Shown: positions 17,519 to 26,582 of the stretch, in pieces | Layout: each line of letters begins with the position of its first letter | How positions within the stretch are numbered: position 1 is the first letter of the stretch | Assembly: GCF_900290275.1 (NCBI RefSeq) | Contig: NZ_LT985326.1 | Span: 138,336-202,335 of the forward strand | Source: Prevotella merdae | Lineage (GTDB): Bacteria; Bacteroidota; Bacteroidia; Bacteroidales; Bacteroidaceae | Direction: 5' to 3' | Length of the DNA stretch: 64,000 bases | Notes under the pieces: model-generated | Database searches by the model: none | Told to the model about the DNA's origin: nothing | Seen by the model: the letters and a program-made list of their open reading frames with translations, nothing else | Translations under genes and position numbers: made by a program

Positions 17519-20350
17519 TTACTTCTTCTTCCCCTTTGCATCAAACCTATACGTAAACGTCAGGTTCATGTAATGATGCAAATAGTTAGCCGAATTTTCC
17601 ACACGTTGATATGCCGAGTATTCACTTTCGTAGTATATATCCTTATTGAATATATCGTCTACCCACAACGAGAGACGGCACTTGTTCTTGCAGAAACTGT
17701 AGTTGATGCTTGCGTTCGACATCAACTTATGTCCGTTCATCTCTGCCGTCTGATATCCCGAACGGAAATCGTCTGCCAATCTTATCCACAACTCTACCGG
17801 CGAGAGCTTGATACGGGCGATTATTCCTGCACTATTGTATACTGGACGACTATTGTACGAGGCGTCGTCGTAACGATAACGGTTGAGCGTAAGGTCGTTG
17901 AAGAGAGTCAAACTAAGCTTCTCCGTCTCGTACGTCAACTCCAAATTCTCGTTTACACCAAGCAGACGCTGATGGTTCAAATCAGGTTTGGCTTGTGGGT
18001 CGGCATTGTCGACGATTGTGAGGAATCCGTACGACTGCGACTTAGACAAGGCAAACTTGTTCATAATACGGAAGTAGACACCAAGACCTTGGTCGTAATT
18101 GAAACCAAACTTCCACTCGTCTCCTCCCCTTACATTCATTGGCTTCGACTCGTACACACCTGTATTAGAATTGTATCTATAAAGTGTTGCCGTAGGGTTG
18201 ATATCCTTGCGGTACGACGCACTAACGCCAAGTACTATCTGCTTGCGCAACCACATACGATGATAGCCAAAGGTTGTGGTATGACTATGCGAGTTGTGCA
18301 GCAATGGGTTGCCTTCTGATATCTGCAATGGGTCTATTGTGTTGCGATAGCCAAAGGTACTGATAAGATCGGGCACCGTGGTGTTATAGGCAAACGATAG
18401 GTCCATACTGCGTACCCGGTTCATCTTCCACTTTAGGAAGATAGACGGCTCTATGGCATGGCTTATGCGCACGACTGCGGTGTCGAGTCTACCATATTGA
18501 TAGTCGGTACTCTCGCGGTTCACTGTCCAATCGAGCTTAGGCATAATCATCAGCTTCTTCGACGGTGTTATGGTCGACTTCAACGTCACGGTATTGGTCC
18601 ATGTATGCAGCAGATAATGCAAAGCATTGTTGGCGTCGAGTGTTGTTGGCATATTATTGCTTACGTTGTGCTCGTCGGTGTCGGCATAGAAGTTTCGACC
18701 CACACGTGTGCGTGTATACATAAGGTTGTCGGCTATGTTGACGTACACCTTCTTGCCAAACCAATAGTCAACCCCGGCTTTAAGCGATGTGCTTACGTTA
18801 CGCTTGGTATAATCGTAGTACTGCCACTGCTTCTCGCTGCTGCCTTCGCGCAGATACTCCAGGTTGCGGTTGATATATGTATCGCTATTGTTGCCGTTGA
18901 GATTTGTTCTGCCCGACAACGAGAACGAGCCTTTCTTGCCAAGATAATGAACCCAGGCATAGTCGACAACGAGTTGGCGTGTCTGCTCATCGTCTGTCTG
19001 ATAGTTGCGACTGCGTGTTATAAGCTGGTTGTACAGAGCATCGCCAGGCTTTGCTGCAAGTGCGGCATCGAGTGTATGATACTTAAACTTGTCTGGCTCA
19101 TATCCGTATGATGCTGCATCTGTTTGGTTCGTAGTGCGACTCTTTGCGTATGTGGCATGCGCCTTGACGGTTATGGTGTTGAGCGAGTCGGTATAGGCAA
19201 AGAGGTTCGCTTGGATTTGCGGCGTAACATTATGCTTGTTGCGATGCTTACGCGACAAGGCAAATGTGCGGTCTTTATCAGGGAAGAATGTCTCGGTAGA
19301 CTGGTTAAAGGTGTTCCAACCATCGCTATGACCGAGGTTTGCGCTAAAGTCGATACGGTTGTTGTCGAAGTTCTCGGCTCCCTTTGTCTTCCAGTTGTGC
19401 TGATAGTTGTACGAGCCATACTGACTCTTGCCATCGCCGTCAATATTACGGTTCATAGTCTGTCGCATAGTTCGGTCGATATATCGGTTGGCATTGTTGG
19501 CTTGGGCATATATCATCTGCGGGTCGTGGTCGCTAAGCTTGCTTGCCCTCACGTCAAACATATATCGCTTCTTTGTTTGGTATTGCGCCTCAACCTCTCC
19601 ATACCATTTGTCGAGGAATCCAGGCTTTACCTGTATGTCAAGCACTTGGTCTTCTTCTCCCTCATCGCTACCAGTATGTCGCGCCAGTTCCGACTTGCGG
19701 TCGTACAACTTAATCTTGTTAGCCACCTCAGCAGGAAGTTCTCCCACTATCTGGTCGCCCCCAAACAAGTCCTTGCCATTCATCATAAGACGAATAGGCT
19801 TATCGTTCCAATATAGTTTGCCGTCACGATTTTGCACACCAGGCAACTTCTTAATCAGTTCGTCAAGGCGTGCTCCTTCCTTCAGCTTAAAAGCATCTGG
19901 ATTAAACACAATGGTGTCGCCCGACATTGTTATGCGCGGAATATGTCCCTTAACCTCTACCTCCTGAAGCATAAGTGCTGTAGGTTGCAAGCGTATTGTG
20001 CCAAGGTCGGTTGTGTCTTTCACCTCCTCGCCATACGAATAGTCTACCTTGCGGGTGCTCTTATAGCCAATCATACTGAACTTGAACATTATTCTACCTT
20101 CCCAACCACTATTGAGATAGAAGCAACCAGTGCTGTCGGTCTCAGTAGAATTTTGCACCGACCAACCAGGCTGTGGATTAATCTCACTGTTAATATTAGC
20201 CCCGACAAGAGGTTCTCCCGTCTCGGCATTAACAACCTTTCCCTTGAAGGTGTCGGCATGGCATACTGATAGCGGTGCTAAGCAAACGAATAGCAAGAGC
20301 GCTATTTGGGTTAAGAGATATTTCATAAGCATTCTAAATTTTTGTTTCAA
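17519..20350 (-). CDS. Outer-membrane beta-barrel protein with CarboxypepD_reg domain (OMP_b-brl_3 type)
   Basis: 943 residues. Signal peptide within 1-32 (hydrophobic LTQIALLLFVCLAPLSVCHA); the first ATG is at 20350, and an in-frame Met at residue 8 or 10 is an equally plausible start. Residues 33-115 are a carboxypeptidase-regulatory-like domain ('FKGKVVNAETGEPLVGANIN'), 120-230 a plug-like domain ('LDELIKKLPGVQNRDGKLYW'), and the rest a barrel ending 'LTFTYRFD' plus a Lys tail. TonB-receptor-like but without a classical SusC signature, matching the outer-membrane beta-barrel family of Bacteroidetes. Substrate unknown. No SusD partner follows. Confidence 0.82.
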   Translation of the reverse strand: MKQKFRMLMKYLLTQIALLLFVCLAPLSVCHADTFKGKVVNAETGEPLVGANINSEINPQPGWSVQNSTETDSTGCFYLNSGWEGRIMFKFSMIGYKSTRKVDYSYGEEVKDTTDLGTIRLQPTALMLQEVEVKGHIPRITMSGDTIVFNPDAFKLKEGARLDELIKKLPGVQNRDGKLYWNDKPIRLMMNGKDLFGGDQIVGELPAEVANKIKLYDRKSELARHTGSDEGEEDQVLDIQVKPGFLDKWYGEVEAQYQTKKRYMFDVRASKLSDHDPQMIYAQANNANRYIDRTMRQTMNRNIDGDGKSQYGSYNYQHNWKTKGAENFDNNRIDFSANLGHSDGWNTFNQSTETFFPDKDRTFALSRKHRNKHNVTPQIQANLFAYTDSLNTITVKAHATYAKSRTTNQTDAASYGYEPDKFKYHTLDAALAAKPGDALYNQLITRSRNYQTDDEQTRQLVVDYAWVHYLGKKGSFSLSGRTNLNGNNSDTYINRNLEYLREGSSEKQWQYYDYTKRNVSTSLKAGVDYWFGKKVYVNIADNLMYTRTRVGRNFYADTDEHNVSNNMPTTLDANNALHYLLHTWTNTVTLKSTITPSKKLMIMPKLDWTVNRESTDYQYGRLDTAVVRISHAIEPSIFLKWKMNRVRSMDLSFAYNTTVPDLISTFGYRNTIDPLQISEGNPLLHNSHSHTTTFGYHRMWLRKQIVLGVSASYRKDINPTATLYRYNSNTGVYESKPMNVRGGDEWKFGFNYDQGLGVYFRIMNKFALSKSQSYGFLTIVDNADPQAKPDLNHQRLLGVNENLELTYETEKLSLTLFNDLTLNRYRYDDASYNSRPVYNSAGIIARIKLSPVELWIRLADDFRSGYQTAEMNGHKLMSNASINYSFCKNKCRLSLWVDDIFNKDIYYESEYSAYQRVENSANYLHHYMNLTFTYRFDAKGKKK

Positions 20351-20687
20351 CCAGATATCTTTCCTTGGGGTTTTATTATACTAACGTATAAGGTATAGGA
20401 TTATCAACGGTTATTAACTGTTTTTAACCATAATGTAATTAGTATCTTCTCAGCTTTTTGATAGATATCACTGTTTATGGTAATTGTACTCATATACTAA
20501 TCCTCCTATTAAATCAAATAAAATGCAAAAATAGTGAAATGATTGCATATAAACAATATATTTCCAACGTTTTAATATTTGTAAGATTTAAATTAGCGAG
20601 AAAAAGCAAACAGAATATAAAGTTTTATTATCTGCAGGCGAACAGTCTTTGGCGTGATGTTATATAAAACACGACACTTTGAACGCT

Positions 20688-20840
20688 ATAAAAAAGAAAG
20701 AATATATAAAGCCCGAGATGAAGGTCTTACAAATGGAGATACAGGCTATACTCGCTGGTTCTTATATCATAAAGGCTACGGAAGATGATTACAGAAATTT
20801 AGACGAGTATATAGAAGAAGACTGCATCTATGCAGACTAA
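20688..20840 (+). CDS. Small 'LAGS' protein whose start codon appears lost or non-canonical
   Basis: In frame: (ATA)KKKEYIKPEMKVLQMEIQA then ILAGSYIIKATEDDYRNL, ending CIYAD-stop. This is the layout of very common Bacteroidales small proteins (M-K-K-x-Y-x-K-P-x-hydrophobic-E...iLaGS + variable acidic tail). The expected ATG is ATA at 20688-20690; the only alternatives are TTG at 20679 or the internal ATG at 20718. Function of the family unknown. Either a decayed copy or use of a rare start. An overlapping frame from 20656 gives a 43-residue peptide with no family look. Confidence 0.45.
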   Translation: MKKKEYIKPEMKVLQMEIQAILAGSYIIKATEDDYRNLDEYIEEDCIYAD

Positions 20841-20842
20841 AT

Positions 20843-20936
20843 GTAGGAGGATATGGCATCCCTGCCATATCCTCTCTGCCATGATTGCCAAGCTGATTTA
20901 TTTAGTGGGTATGGCAAGGATGCCATACCCTCCTAC
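20843..20936. repeat. Pair of opposed 10-bp hairpins flanked by gtaggagg / cctcctac
   Basis: Hairpin 1: ggatatggca-tccc-tgccatatcc (20849-20872). Hairpin 2: gggtatggca-agga-tgccataccc (20907-20930). The pair is bounded by gtaggagg (20843) and its complement cctcctac (to 20936), so the unit is a nested inverted repeat downstream of the AAA-nuclease gene. Members of the family listed in the findings. Confidence 0.75.
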
Positions 20937-20961
20937 TGTTTCCTCAGTTGGCTGTATTTCT

Positions 20962-22536
20962 TTACACTTCCTTCCAATCAACCAATCCCTTTCCCTTATC
21001 ATCCAATTCAATGGCAAGGGCTATCACCTTTCGCTTGTCTGCCTTGAAAGGTTCGGCATATTGCTTTGCTCTAATCTGTTCTGTGGCAGCATCTATGCCA
21101 CCGTTATTGCTAAGCTTCAGTTCGAGAACATAAACGAAGTTGGTGGTTTCTACCACCATATCTATCCTACCCGTAGCTATCATCTTTTCTACTTCAACAC
21201 GGCAACCGATGGCATTGAATATGGTGCTCATAATAAGGCGGTAGCGCTCCTCCATATCCATGCTGGCAAGCTTCTTGTTACTGTAAGGCACATCAGCTAT
21301 AAGAGCCTTCAAGCATTTCATGGCTTCGGGCAGATTACCAAGCTTTAGGGAATACAACAACATATTTTGGGTTGATATTACTTGTGCATTCGTTTGCAAT
21401 GTCAAGGCTGGCAATACTATCTTATATAGAGCCTTTCGAACTTCATAGTTTGGAATGCCAAGCAAATAAATCCCTTCGATATACCCCTTTATCGTAAGAT
21501 AACCAGACTGATAAAGAAATAGTTCCGCTCCGCCACCGGTTACATCTGAAGTCTCTATGGTGTCGCTATCTATCGGACAATTATCAAAATCTTTCAGTCT
21601 TATTTCTATATCATCCACAAACTTTGGAAGCAAAGAGGTTGCGCCCGACGACGCCCAGTAGTTCTTAAGTTTGGAATCAGCGAGGGCATTGATAAGACTG
21701 AACGGATTGAATATATCCACCATATTCTCATAACAGAAATGATAGCCGTCGTAATAGGCAGTCAACTGTGCTACGGCTTCATCTGTAGTCCATCCATTTC
21801 TTGATGCCAATCTGCTGATTTCGGGTTTGAAATCTCGGAGCACTTCTTCCTTCGTTATACCGCAGATGGCTGCATACTCAGGGTCAAAACTGATGTTGCT
21901 CAGATTATTTAGCACAGAGAAGAGAGAGATTTGCGTAAACTTGGTGATGCCGGTGATAAAGACAAACTTTTCGTATTTGTCATCTGCCTTGAGAATGGCA
22001 AAAACCTCACGATAGATAGAGGTGCATGCTTCGTGATGAGGAGTCTTCCAAGAATGCTGCAATGGAGAGTCGTATTCATCGATGAGAATGGCAACCTGAT
22101 GTCCGGTTTGCTCATACGAACCAACAATTATGGCATTGAAGCGGTCGGTAAGACTATCTGTAGGATTAGGAATCAATGAATATTCTTTTTCATATTGTCT
22201 GAAAGCATTATCAAGATAAGAGCGCAATGTTTCAGGCTCTGCTCCTGCACGACTCATATCCAGCCTTATGACAGGACGCTTCACCCATTCTGTCTCCAGC
22301 TGCATTATCTTCAATCCCGCGAACAGTTCCTTCTTTCCCAAGAAGTAGGATTCGAGTGTATCTACCAGCACTGACTTGCCAAAGCGGCGTGGGCGGCTTA
22401 GGTAATTATACTTTTTCCCCCTGTTGGCAAGTTGCCAAATAATATCTGTCTTGTCAACATACAGGCATCCTTGCTTTCTGATTTCCTCAAAAGACTGGAT
22501 GCCTACAGGCAATTTTCTATCGTTTATCTCTACCAT
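20962..22536 (-). CDS. AAA-ATPase-like protein with C-terminal PD-(D/E)XK nuclease-like domain
   Basis: 524 residues. The N-terminal AAA-ATPase_like domain starts 'LPVGIQSFEEIR'; its Walker A variant 'SRPRRFGKSVLVDT' is at 47-60 and Walker B-like 'AILIDEYDSPLQH' near 150. The C-terminal PDDEXK_9-type domain (about 420-524) has 'GRIDMVVETTNFVYVLELKL', i.e. the D...ExK nuclease core. These proteins are multi-copy in Prevotella and Bacteroides; function unknown, proposed roles include DNA-targeting defence or mobile-element biology. It is bracketed by palindromic repeats on both sides and lies next to menB, away from any operon partner. Confidence 0.88.
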   Translation of the reverse strand: MVEINDRKLPVGIQSFEEIRKQGCLYVDKTDIIWQLANRGKKYNYLSRPRRFGKSVLVDTLESYFLGKKELFAGLKIMQLETEWVKRPVIRLDMSRAGAEPETLRSYLDNAFRQYEKEYSLIPNPTDSLTDRFNAIIVGSYEQTGHQVAILIDEYDSPLQHSWKTPHHEACTSIYREVFAILKADDKYEKFVFITGITKFTQISLFSVLNNLSNISFDPEYAAICGITKEEVLRDFKPEISRLASRNGWTTDEAVAQLTAYYDGYHFCYENMVDIFNPFSLINALADSKLKNYWASSGATSLLPKFVDDIEIRLKDFDNCPIDSDTIETSDVTGGGAELFLYQSGYLTIKGYIEGIYLLGIPNYEVRKALYKIVLPALTLQTNAQVISTQNMLLYSLKLGNLPEAMKCLKALIADVPYSNKKLASMDMEERYRLIMSTIFNAIGCRVEVEKMIATGRIDMVVETTNFVYVLELKLSNNGGIDAATEQIRAKQYAEPFKADKRKVIALAIELDDKGKGLVDWKEV

Positions 22537-22641
22537 AATTCCTTTGCTTTGGTTTTCAAGTGCTAATTTACGATTATTTCCTCAAACTGCCATGTCTTTA
22601 ATTACTTTTCTTTATGTGATGAGTCCCTTGGCAGATTAGCT

Positions 22642-22735
22642 TCCCAAAGTATATTATATTAAATGCCAATTTAATATATATTCTCTGACCATTTAATATA
22701 TATTCTTTGACCATTTAATATAATATACTTTGGGA
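22642..22735. repeat. Perfect 24-bp inverted repeat enclosing AT-rich direct repeats
   Basis: tcccaaagtatattat... (22642-22665) and its exact complement ending ...atactttggga (22712-22735) flank two direct copies of 'catttaatatatattct(c/t)tgac'. Lies upstream of the AAA-nuclease gene and downstream of menB. No gene in 22537-22791. Confidence 0.8.
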
Positions 22736-22791
22736 TAGCATCAAACATGTTGAAAAATCAGGGTAAGACACCCTGACTTGTATATTGCCTA

Positions 22792-23619
22792 TTACGGCAA
22801 CTTAGGATATTTGCTGAAGTCGGGCTTGCGCTTCTCGAGGAAAGCGCGTCCACCCTCCTGTGCCTCGTCGAGCATATAATACAGCATTGTGGCATCGCCT
22901 GCAAGTTCCTGAATACCAGCCTGTCCGTCGAGTTCGGCATTAAGTCCTGCCTTAATCATACGTAGTGCGAGTGGCGAGCGTTCCATCATTATCTCGGCCC
23001 ACTCTACGCATGTATCCTCAAGTTGGTCGAATGGAACGACCTTGTTTACCATTCCCATGCGCTCTGCCTCGGCAGCAGAATACTGACGACAAAGGAACCA
23101 TATCTCGCGTGCCTTCTTCTGTCCTACGATGCGGGCAAGATAGCTTGCGCCGAAACCTGCATCAAACGAGCCAACCTTAGGACCTGTCTGCCCGAAGATG
23201 GCATTTTCGCTGGCAATGGTAAGATCGCACATCAGATGCAGCACATGACCACCTCCAATGGCATAGCCATTAACCATGGCAATGACAGGCTTGGGCAGTG
23301 AGCGTATCTGCTTCTGTACATCGAGCACATTAAGACGTGGCACGCCATCGTCGCCTACATATCCGCCTCTGCCCTTTACATGCATGTCGCCTCCCGAACA
23401 GAATGCTTTGTCGCCTGCACCAGTAAGTATCACTACACTTATGTGCTGTGCTTCGCGACACCATGCAAAAGCCTGCGACATCTCCCATGTGGTACGAGGA
23501 GTGAAGGCGTTGCGGTAACGCGGACGGTTAATGGTAATCTTGGCAATGCCGTTGTACTCCTCGAAGAGGATTTCCTTAAAGTCAAATCCCTGTACGGGAG
23601 ACCATTTTCTTTTTTCCAT
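22792..23619 (-). CDS. menB: 1,4-dihydroxy-2-naphthoyl-CoA synthase
   Basis: 275 residues, crotonase fold. It closes the ring of o-succinylbenzoyl-CoA to DHNA-CoA in menaquinone synthesis. Typical MenB blocks: '[18 protein letters not shown]', '[20 protein letters not shown]', '[20 protein letters not shown]' with the active-site Asp, and '[20 protein letters not shown]'. The gene is on the same strand as menD but separated from it by about 1.2 kb of repeats and a GxxExxY gene. Confidence 0.97.
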   Translation of the reverse strand: MEKRKWSPVQGFDFKEILFEEYNGIAKITINRPRYRNAFTPRTTWEMSQAFAWCREAQHISVVILTGAGDKAFCSGGDMHVKGRGGYVGDDGVPRLNVLDVQKQIRSLPKPVIAMVNGYAIGGGHVLHLMCDLTIASENAIFGQTGPKVGSFDAGFGASYLARIVGQKKAREIWFLCRQYSAAEAERMGMVNKVVPFDQLEDTCVEWAEIMMERSPLALRMIKAGLNAELDGQAGIQELAGDATMLYYMLDEAQEGGRAFLEKRKPDFSKYPKLP

Positions 23620-23659
23620 ATTTTGACGTATTTATTGATATTTATATTCTACATTTTTA

Positions 23660-24000
23660 TACAGAAGAACTTGTTTTTAAGACAGAAGAACAGTTTTTTT
23701 GAAGACAAAAGAACAGATTTTTTTTAAAGACATAAGAACATAAGAACAGGTTTTTATTCTTAAAATTCTATGTCTTAAAACATATTCTTATGTCTTTAAA
23801 ACAAAAGACATGTCCTTATGTTCTTATGTCTTTAAAACAAAAAACATGTCCTCATGTCCTTATGTCTTAAAACAAAAAACATGTCCTCATGTTCTTATGT
23901 CTTAAAAACAAAAAACATGTCCTTATGTCCTTATGTCTTAAAAACAAAAAACATGTCCTTATGTTCTTATGTCTTCAAAACATGTCCTCATGTCCAACAT
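23660..24000. repeat. Repeat array A: six copies of a 35-36 bp unit plus inverted preamble
   Basis: Units begin acatgtcc at 23808, 23844, 23879, 23915, 23951 and 23980 and end ttcttatgtcttaaaac; spacing 36, 35, 36, 36, 29. A preamble (agacagaagaacagttttt; agacataagaacataagaac, to 23756) is the reverse complement of the unit core, so the block can fold into hairpins. There is no spacer between units. It begins about 40 nt upstream of the menB start. Confidence 0.9.
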
Positions 24001-24010
24001 TCGGATTTGG

Positions 24011-24394
24011 TCATTTGAATTGTGGTGTATAAGTTCTGTATTTATGTTTTATTTCTATTTTCTCACTTCCAAAGTTAATCAAAAGTCCATCATCAATGCC
24101 AGTTGCCACAAGATAATTGACGAGCTGAACAGAATGAACAGTTTGAAGACACTGTACAGACTTAAGCTCAAGTATAAGACAGTCCTCCACGACAATATCA
24201 GCTTTAAAGTCACCAACAACAAAACCTTTATAATTCACCTTTATCAGCTTCTCCGTTTCATATTTTAGTCCACGTAATTTTAATTCCACCAACATTGCGT
24301 TTTTATAGACAGACTCCAGATAACCAGGTGCAAGCTCCATCCTTACCTTATAAGCACAATCTATCACTTCTTTTACAAGCTTATTTATATCCAT
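24011..24394 (-). CDS. GxxExxY protein, PD-(D/E)XK-like
   Basis: 127 residues from the ATG at 24394; a longer frame to 24493 would run into the repeat array and lacks homology to the family start. The name motif GYLESVY is at 24-30 (G24, E27, Y30). The nuclease-like core is D66 (KADIVV) and E76-L-K78 (LILELKS), followed by 'VQLVNYL' and 'GLLINFG', the standard family blocks. Function of the family is unknown. The gene sits between two blocks of the same repeat inside the men operon. The sequence is intact, with all core residues. Confidence 0.92.
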   Translation of the reverse strand: MDINKLVKEVIDCAYKVRMELAPGYLESVYKNAMLVELKLRGLKYETEKLIKVNYKGFVVGDFKADIVVEDCLILELKSVQCLQTVHSVQLVNYLVATGIDDGLLINFGSEKIEIKHKYRTYTPQFK

Positions 24395-24454
24395 AGTATT
24401 CCATTTTTTATATATAATAAACTCCCATTTTTTGTTAGACACGTGAACATCTTT

Positions 24455-24807
24455 TGAAGACAGAAGAACAGTTTTTATAAGACATAAGAACATAAGAACA
24501 GGTTTTTGTTATTATAATTCTATGTCTTAAAACATGTTCTTATGTCTTTAAAAACAAAAAACATGTTCTTATGTCTTTAAAACAAAAACATGTCCTTATG
24601 TTCTTATGTCTTAAAACAAAAAACATGTCCTCATATCCTTATGTCTTAAAACAAAAACATGTCCTTATGTTCTTATGTCTTAAAACAAAAAACATGTCCT
24701 CATGTCCTTATGTCTTAAAACAAAAAACATGTTCTTATGTTCTTATGTCTTAAAACAAAAAACATGTCCTCATGTCCTTATGTCTTTAAAACAAAAACAT
24801 GGCCTTA
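24455..24807. repeat. Repeat array B: nine copies of the same unit plus the same preamble
   Basis: acatg starts at 24532, 24561, 24588, 24623, 24657, 24692, 24727, 24762 and 24797; the later spacings are 34-35 nt. The preamble (gaagacagaagaacagttttt; agacataagaacataagaac, 24456-24503) is nearly identical to that of array A. The last copy contains the menD stop codon. Units alternate between cctcatgtcc and ccttatgttc variants. Confidence 0.9.
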
Positions 24808-26574
24808 TGTCAACGAAGCAAAGTAGTTCGCCATGGCCTTCATGTCCTCCTCGGCATCCGTGAACACCTCAAGCAGCATCGGTCTATCTGTCTCTCTTGT
24901 CAACAGCGTGACGATACCTATTTGCATCTCGTTCATGTCCTTGGCCGATATGTATCCAATGTCGTTCTGTGTACATATGCCTTGTGCTGTTGTCTCATGA
25001 TGAGCCGACACAAAAGAGTTTGCTACCGGACTCTTGTCCAGCCCCTTAAGCTGTCTGAATATACCTCCGCCGTTATTGTTAAGCAGAACAATGCGCAGAT
25101 TACCTCCGATACAGCTGTTCCACAAAGCATTCTGATCGTAGAAGAAGCTGAGATCGCCAATAACACAAACCGTCAGAGCATCGGTAGCAAGCGAGAAACC
25201 AGCCGCAGTAGATAGCGATCCCTCTATGCCATTTACACCACGGTTGCACCATACATAATGCTGGGCATATATACATGCAAGCCGCACAGCCGAACTATTG
25301 GCATAATGAACGCAGATATCAGTATCAAGGTCGGCAAGTTGCTCCTCAAAATACTTCACCGTAGCCATTTGCGAGAAGGCAGGCTCGTAAGCCTCGGCAT
25401 GCTCGGCACAATTGTCGAGCAATTGTTGCCACAGCAAGTAGAAAGCATGTCTACTATCCTCGTGCGCCATAATATCCTCGTCGTCCTCAAAGTCCTCGGG
25501 ATTGTCGTATATATCGCAGAAGCTTGACAAGAGCAGATCTACATCCTCAAGCTGACATTCCACAATATCCTCAAGAGTCATTATTGGGTCGTGAAGGTCG
25601 AGAGCATCAGGAGTGATGAAGCACGATGCGGCTTTGGTGGAACGCAGCCAGCGACGTGTGGGTTTACTAACAAGAGTGTCGCCAATATATATGATGTAGT
25701 CGGGAGCATACTTGGCACTTTGGTCTTGTCCAAGACCATCAACCACCCTAACAGCCTCATCAAAGTGTATGGTCTGATAATAGAGATTAGACAGCGGTTC
25801 GGCCATAACCACATAGTGCTGTGACAGCGAGCGTATTGTCTCTGGACTAATAATGCCATAAGCCAACTGTCCTATTACAATCATAGGACGGTTGGCACCA
25901 AAGAAGCGTTCGAACAATTGGCGTTGCTGATTAAGGAGATTCACTTTCTCCATAAGTCGGAACCGCTTGGCAACAGGCAGCTCTGCCACATCAAACGTAA
26001 ACAACGGTTCGGTGATAGGCACGTTAATGTGTACTGGAGCCGACTGACGACAAGTGGCACTATGAAGTGCCTCGTTTGCCAAACGACGACACATCCAACA
26101 CTCTTCCTCCCAACGCTTATCACTATCAGACGTGTTTAGCCCGTCATCAATATCAGACATGATGTGAGGCTCAGGCAACGACACCGCCTTGCGTACAAAA
26201 CGTCCAAGAGCATCTGGTTGTGGAAGAGTCTGACCATCAAGTTGGTTTATCCACTGAGATGGGCGGTCGGCAGACACCACTACAAGAGGTACATGCTGAT
26301 AATAAGCCTCGGCAACAGCAGGAGCCAGATTTAGCAAAGCAGTACCCGATGTAACACACACTACGGTAGGACGTTGCGTTGCTTGGGCTATGCCCAAAGC
26401 ATAAAAGCCAGCCGACCTTTCGTCTGTTATGGGATGGCATCGGATAGACTGGCACTGGCTAAGATTATGTACAATAGGAGCGTTGCGACTGCCTGGGCAC
26501 ACCACAGCGTCGCTAACCCCATATTCTATAAGCAGGGATGTTAGTATGTTGATATTATCTTTATTGCTGAACAT
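24805..26574 (-). CDS. menD: SEPHCHC synthase (MenD)
   Basis: 589 residues from the ATG at 26574 (MFSNKDNINILTSLLIEYGV). An upstream in-frame ATG at 26649 would overlap menF by 67 nt and adds non-homologous sequence, so it is rejected. Thiamine-diphosphate enzyme that joins 2-oxoglutarate to isochorismate. Visible: 'VVCPGSRNAPIV', 'ITDERSAGFYALGIAQAT', 'CVTSGTALLNLAPAVAEAYY', and the ThDP motif region 'GVNGIEGSLSTAAGFSLA..VIGDLSFFYDQNALW'. The stop codon lies inside the last unit of repeat array B. Confidence 0.95.
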   Translation of the reverse strand: MFSNKDNINILTSLLIEYGVSDAVVCPGSRNAPIVHNLSQCQSIRCHPITDERSAGFYALGIAQATQRPTVVCVTSGTALLNLAPAVAEAYYQHVPLVVVSADRPSQWINQLDGQTLPQPDALGRFVRKAVSLPEPHIMSDIDDGLNTSDSDKRWEEECWMCRRLANEALHSATCRQSAPVHINVPITEPLFTFDVAELPVAKRFRLMEKVNLLNQQRQLFERFFGANRPMIVIGQLAYGIISPETIRSLSQHYVVMAEPLSNLYYQTIHFDEAVRVVDGLGQDQSAKYAPDYIIYIGDTLVSKPTRRWLRSTKAASCFITPDALDLHDPIMTLEDIVECQLEDVDLLLSSFCDIYDNPEDFEDDEDIMAHEDSRHAFYLLWQQLLDNCAEHAEAYEPAFSQMATVKYFEEQLADLDTDICVHYANSSAVRLACIYAQHYVWCNRGVNGIEGSLSTAAGFSLATDALTVCVIGDLSFFYDQNALWNSCIGGNLRIVLLNNNGGGIFRQLKGLDKSPVANSFVSAHHETTAQGICTQNDIGYISAKDMNEMQIGIVTLLTRETDRPMLLEVFTDAEEDMKAMANYFASLT

Positions 26575-26582
26575 ATATTGAT

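Noticed and set aside
17423..18319. 298-codon plus-strand frame at 17423
   Set aside because: Antisense to the outer-membrane protein and begins inside the large palindrome; no protein features.
23808..24807. Tandem 35-36 bp repeats as a CRISPR array
   Set aside because: The units follow each other directly with no variable spacers, and no cas genes are present.
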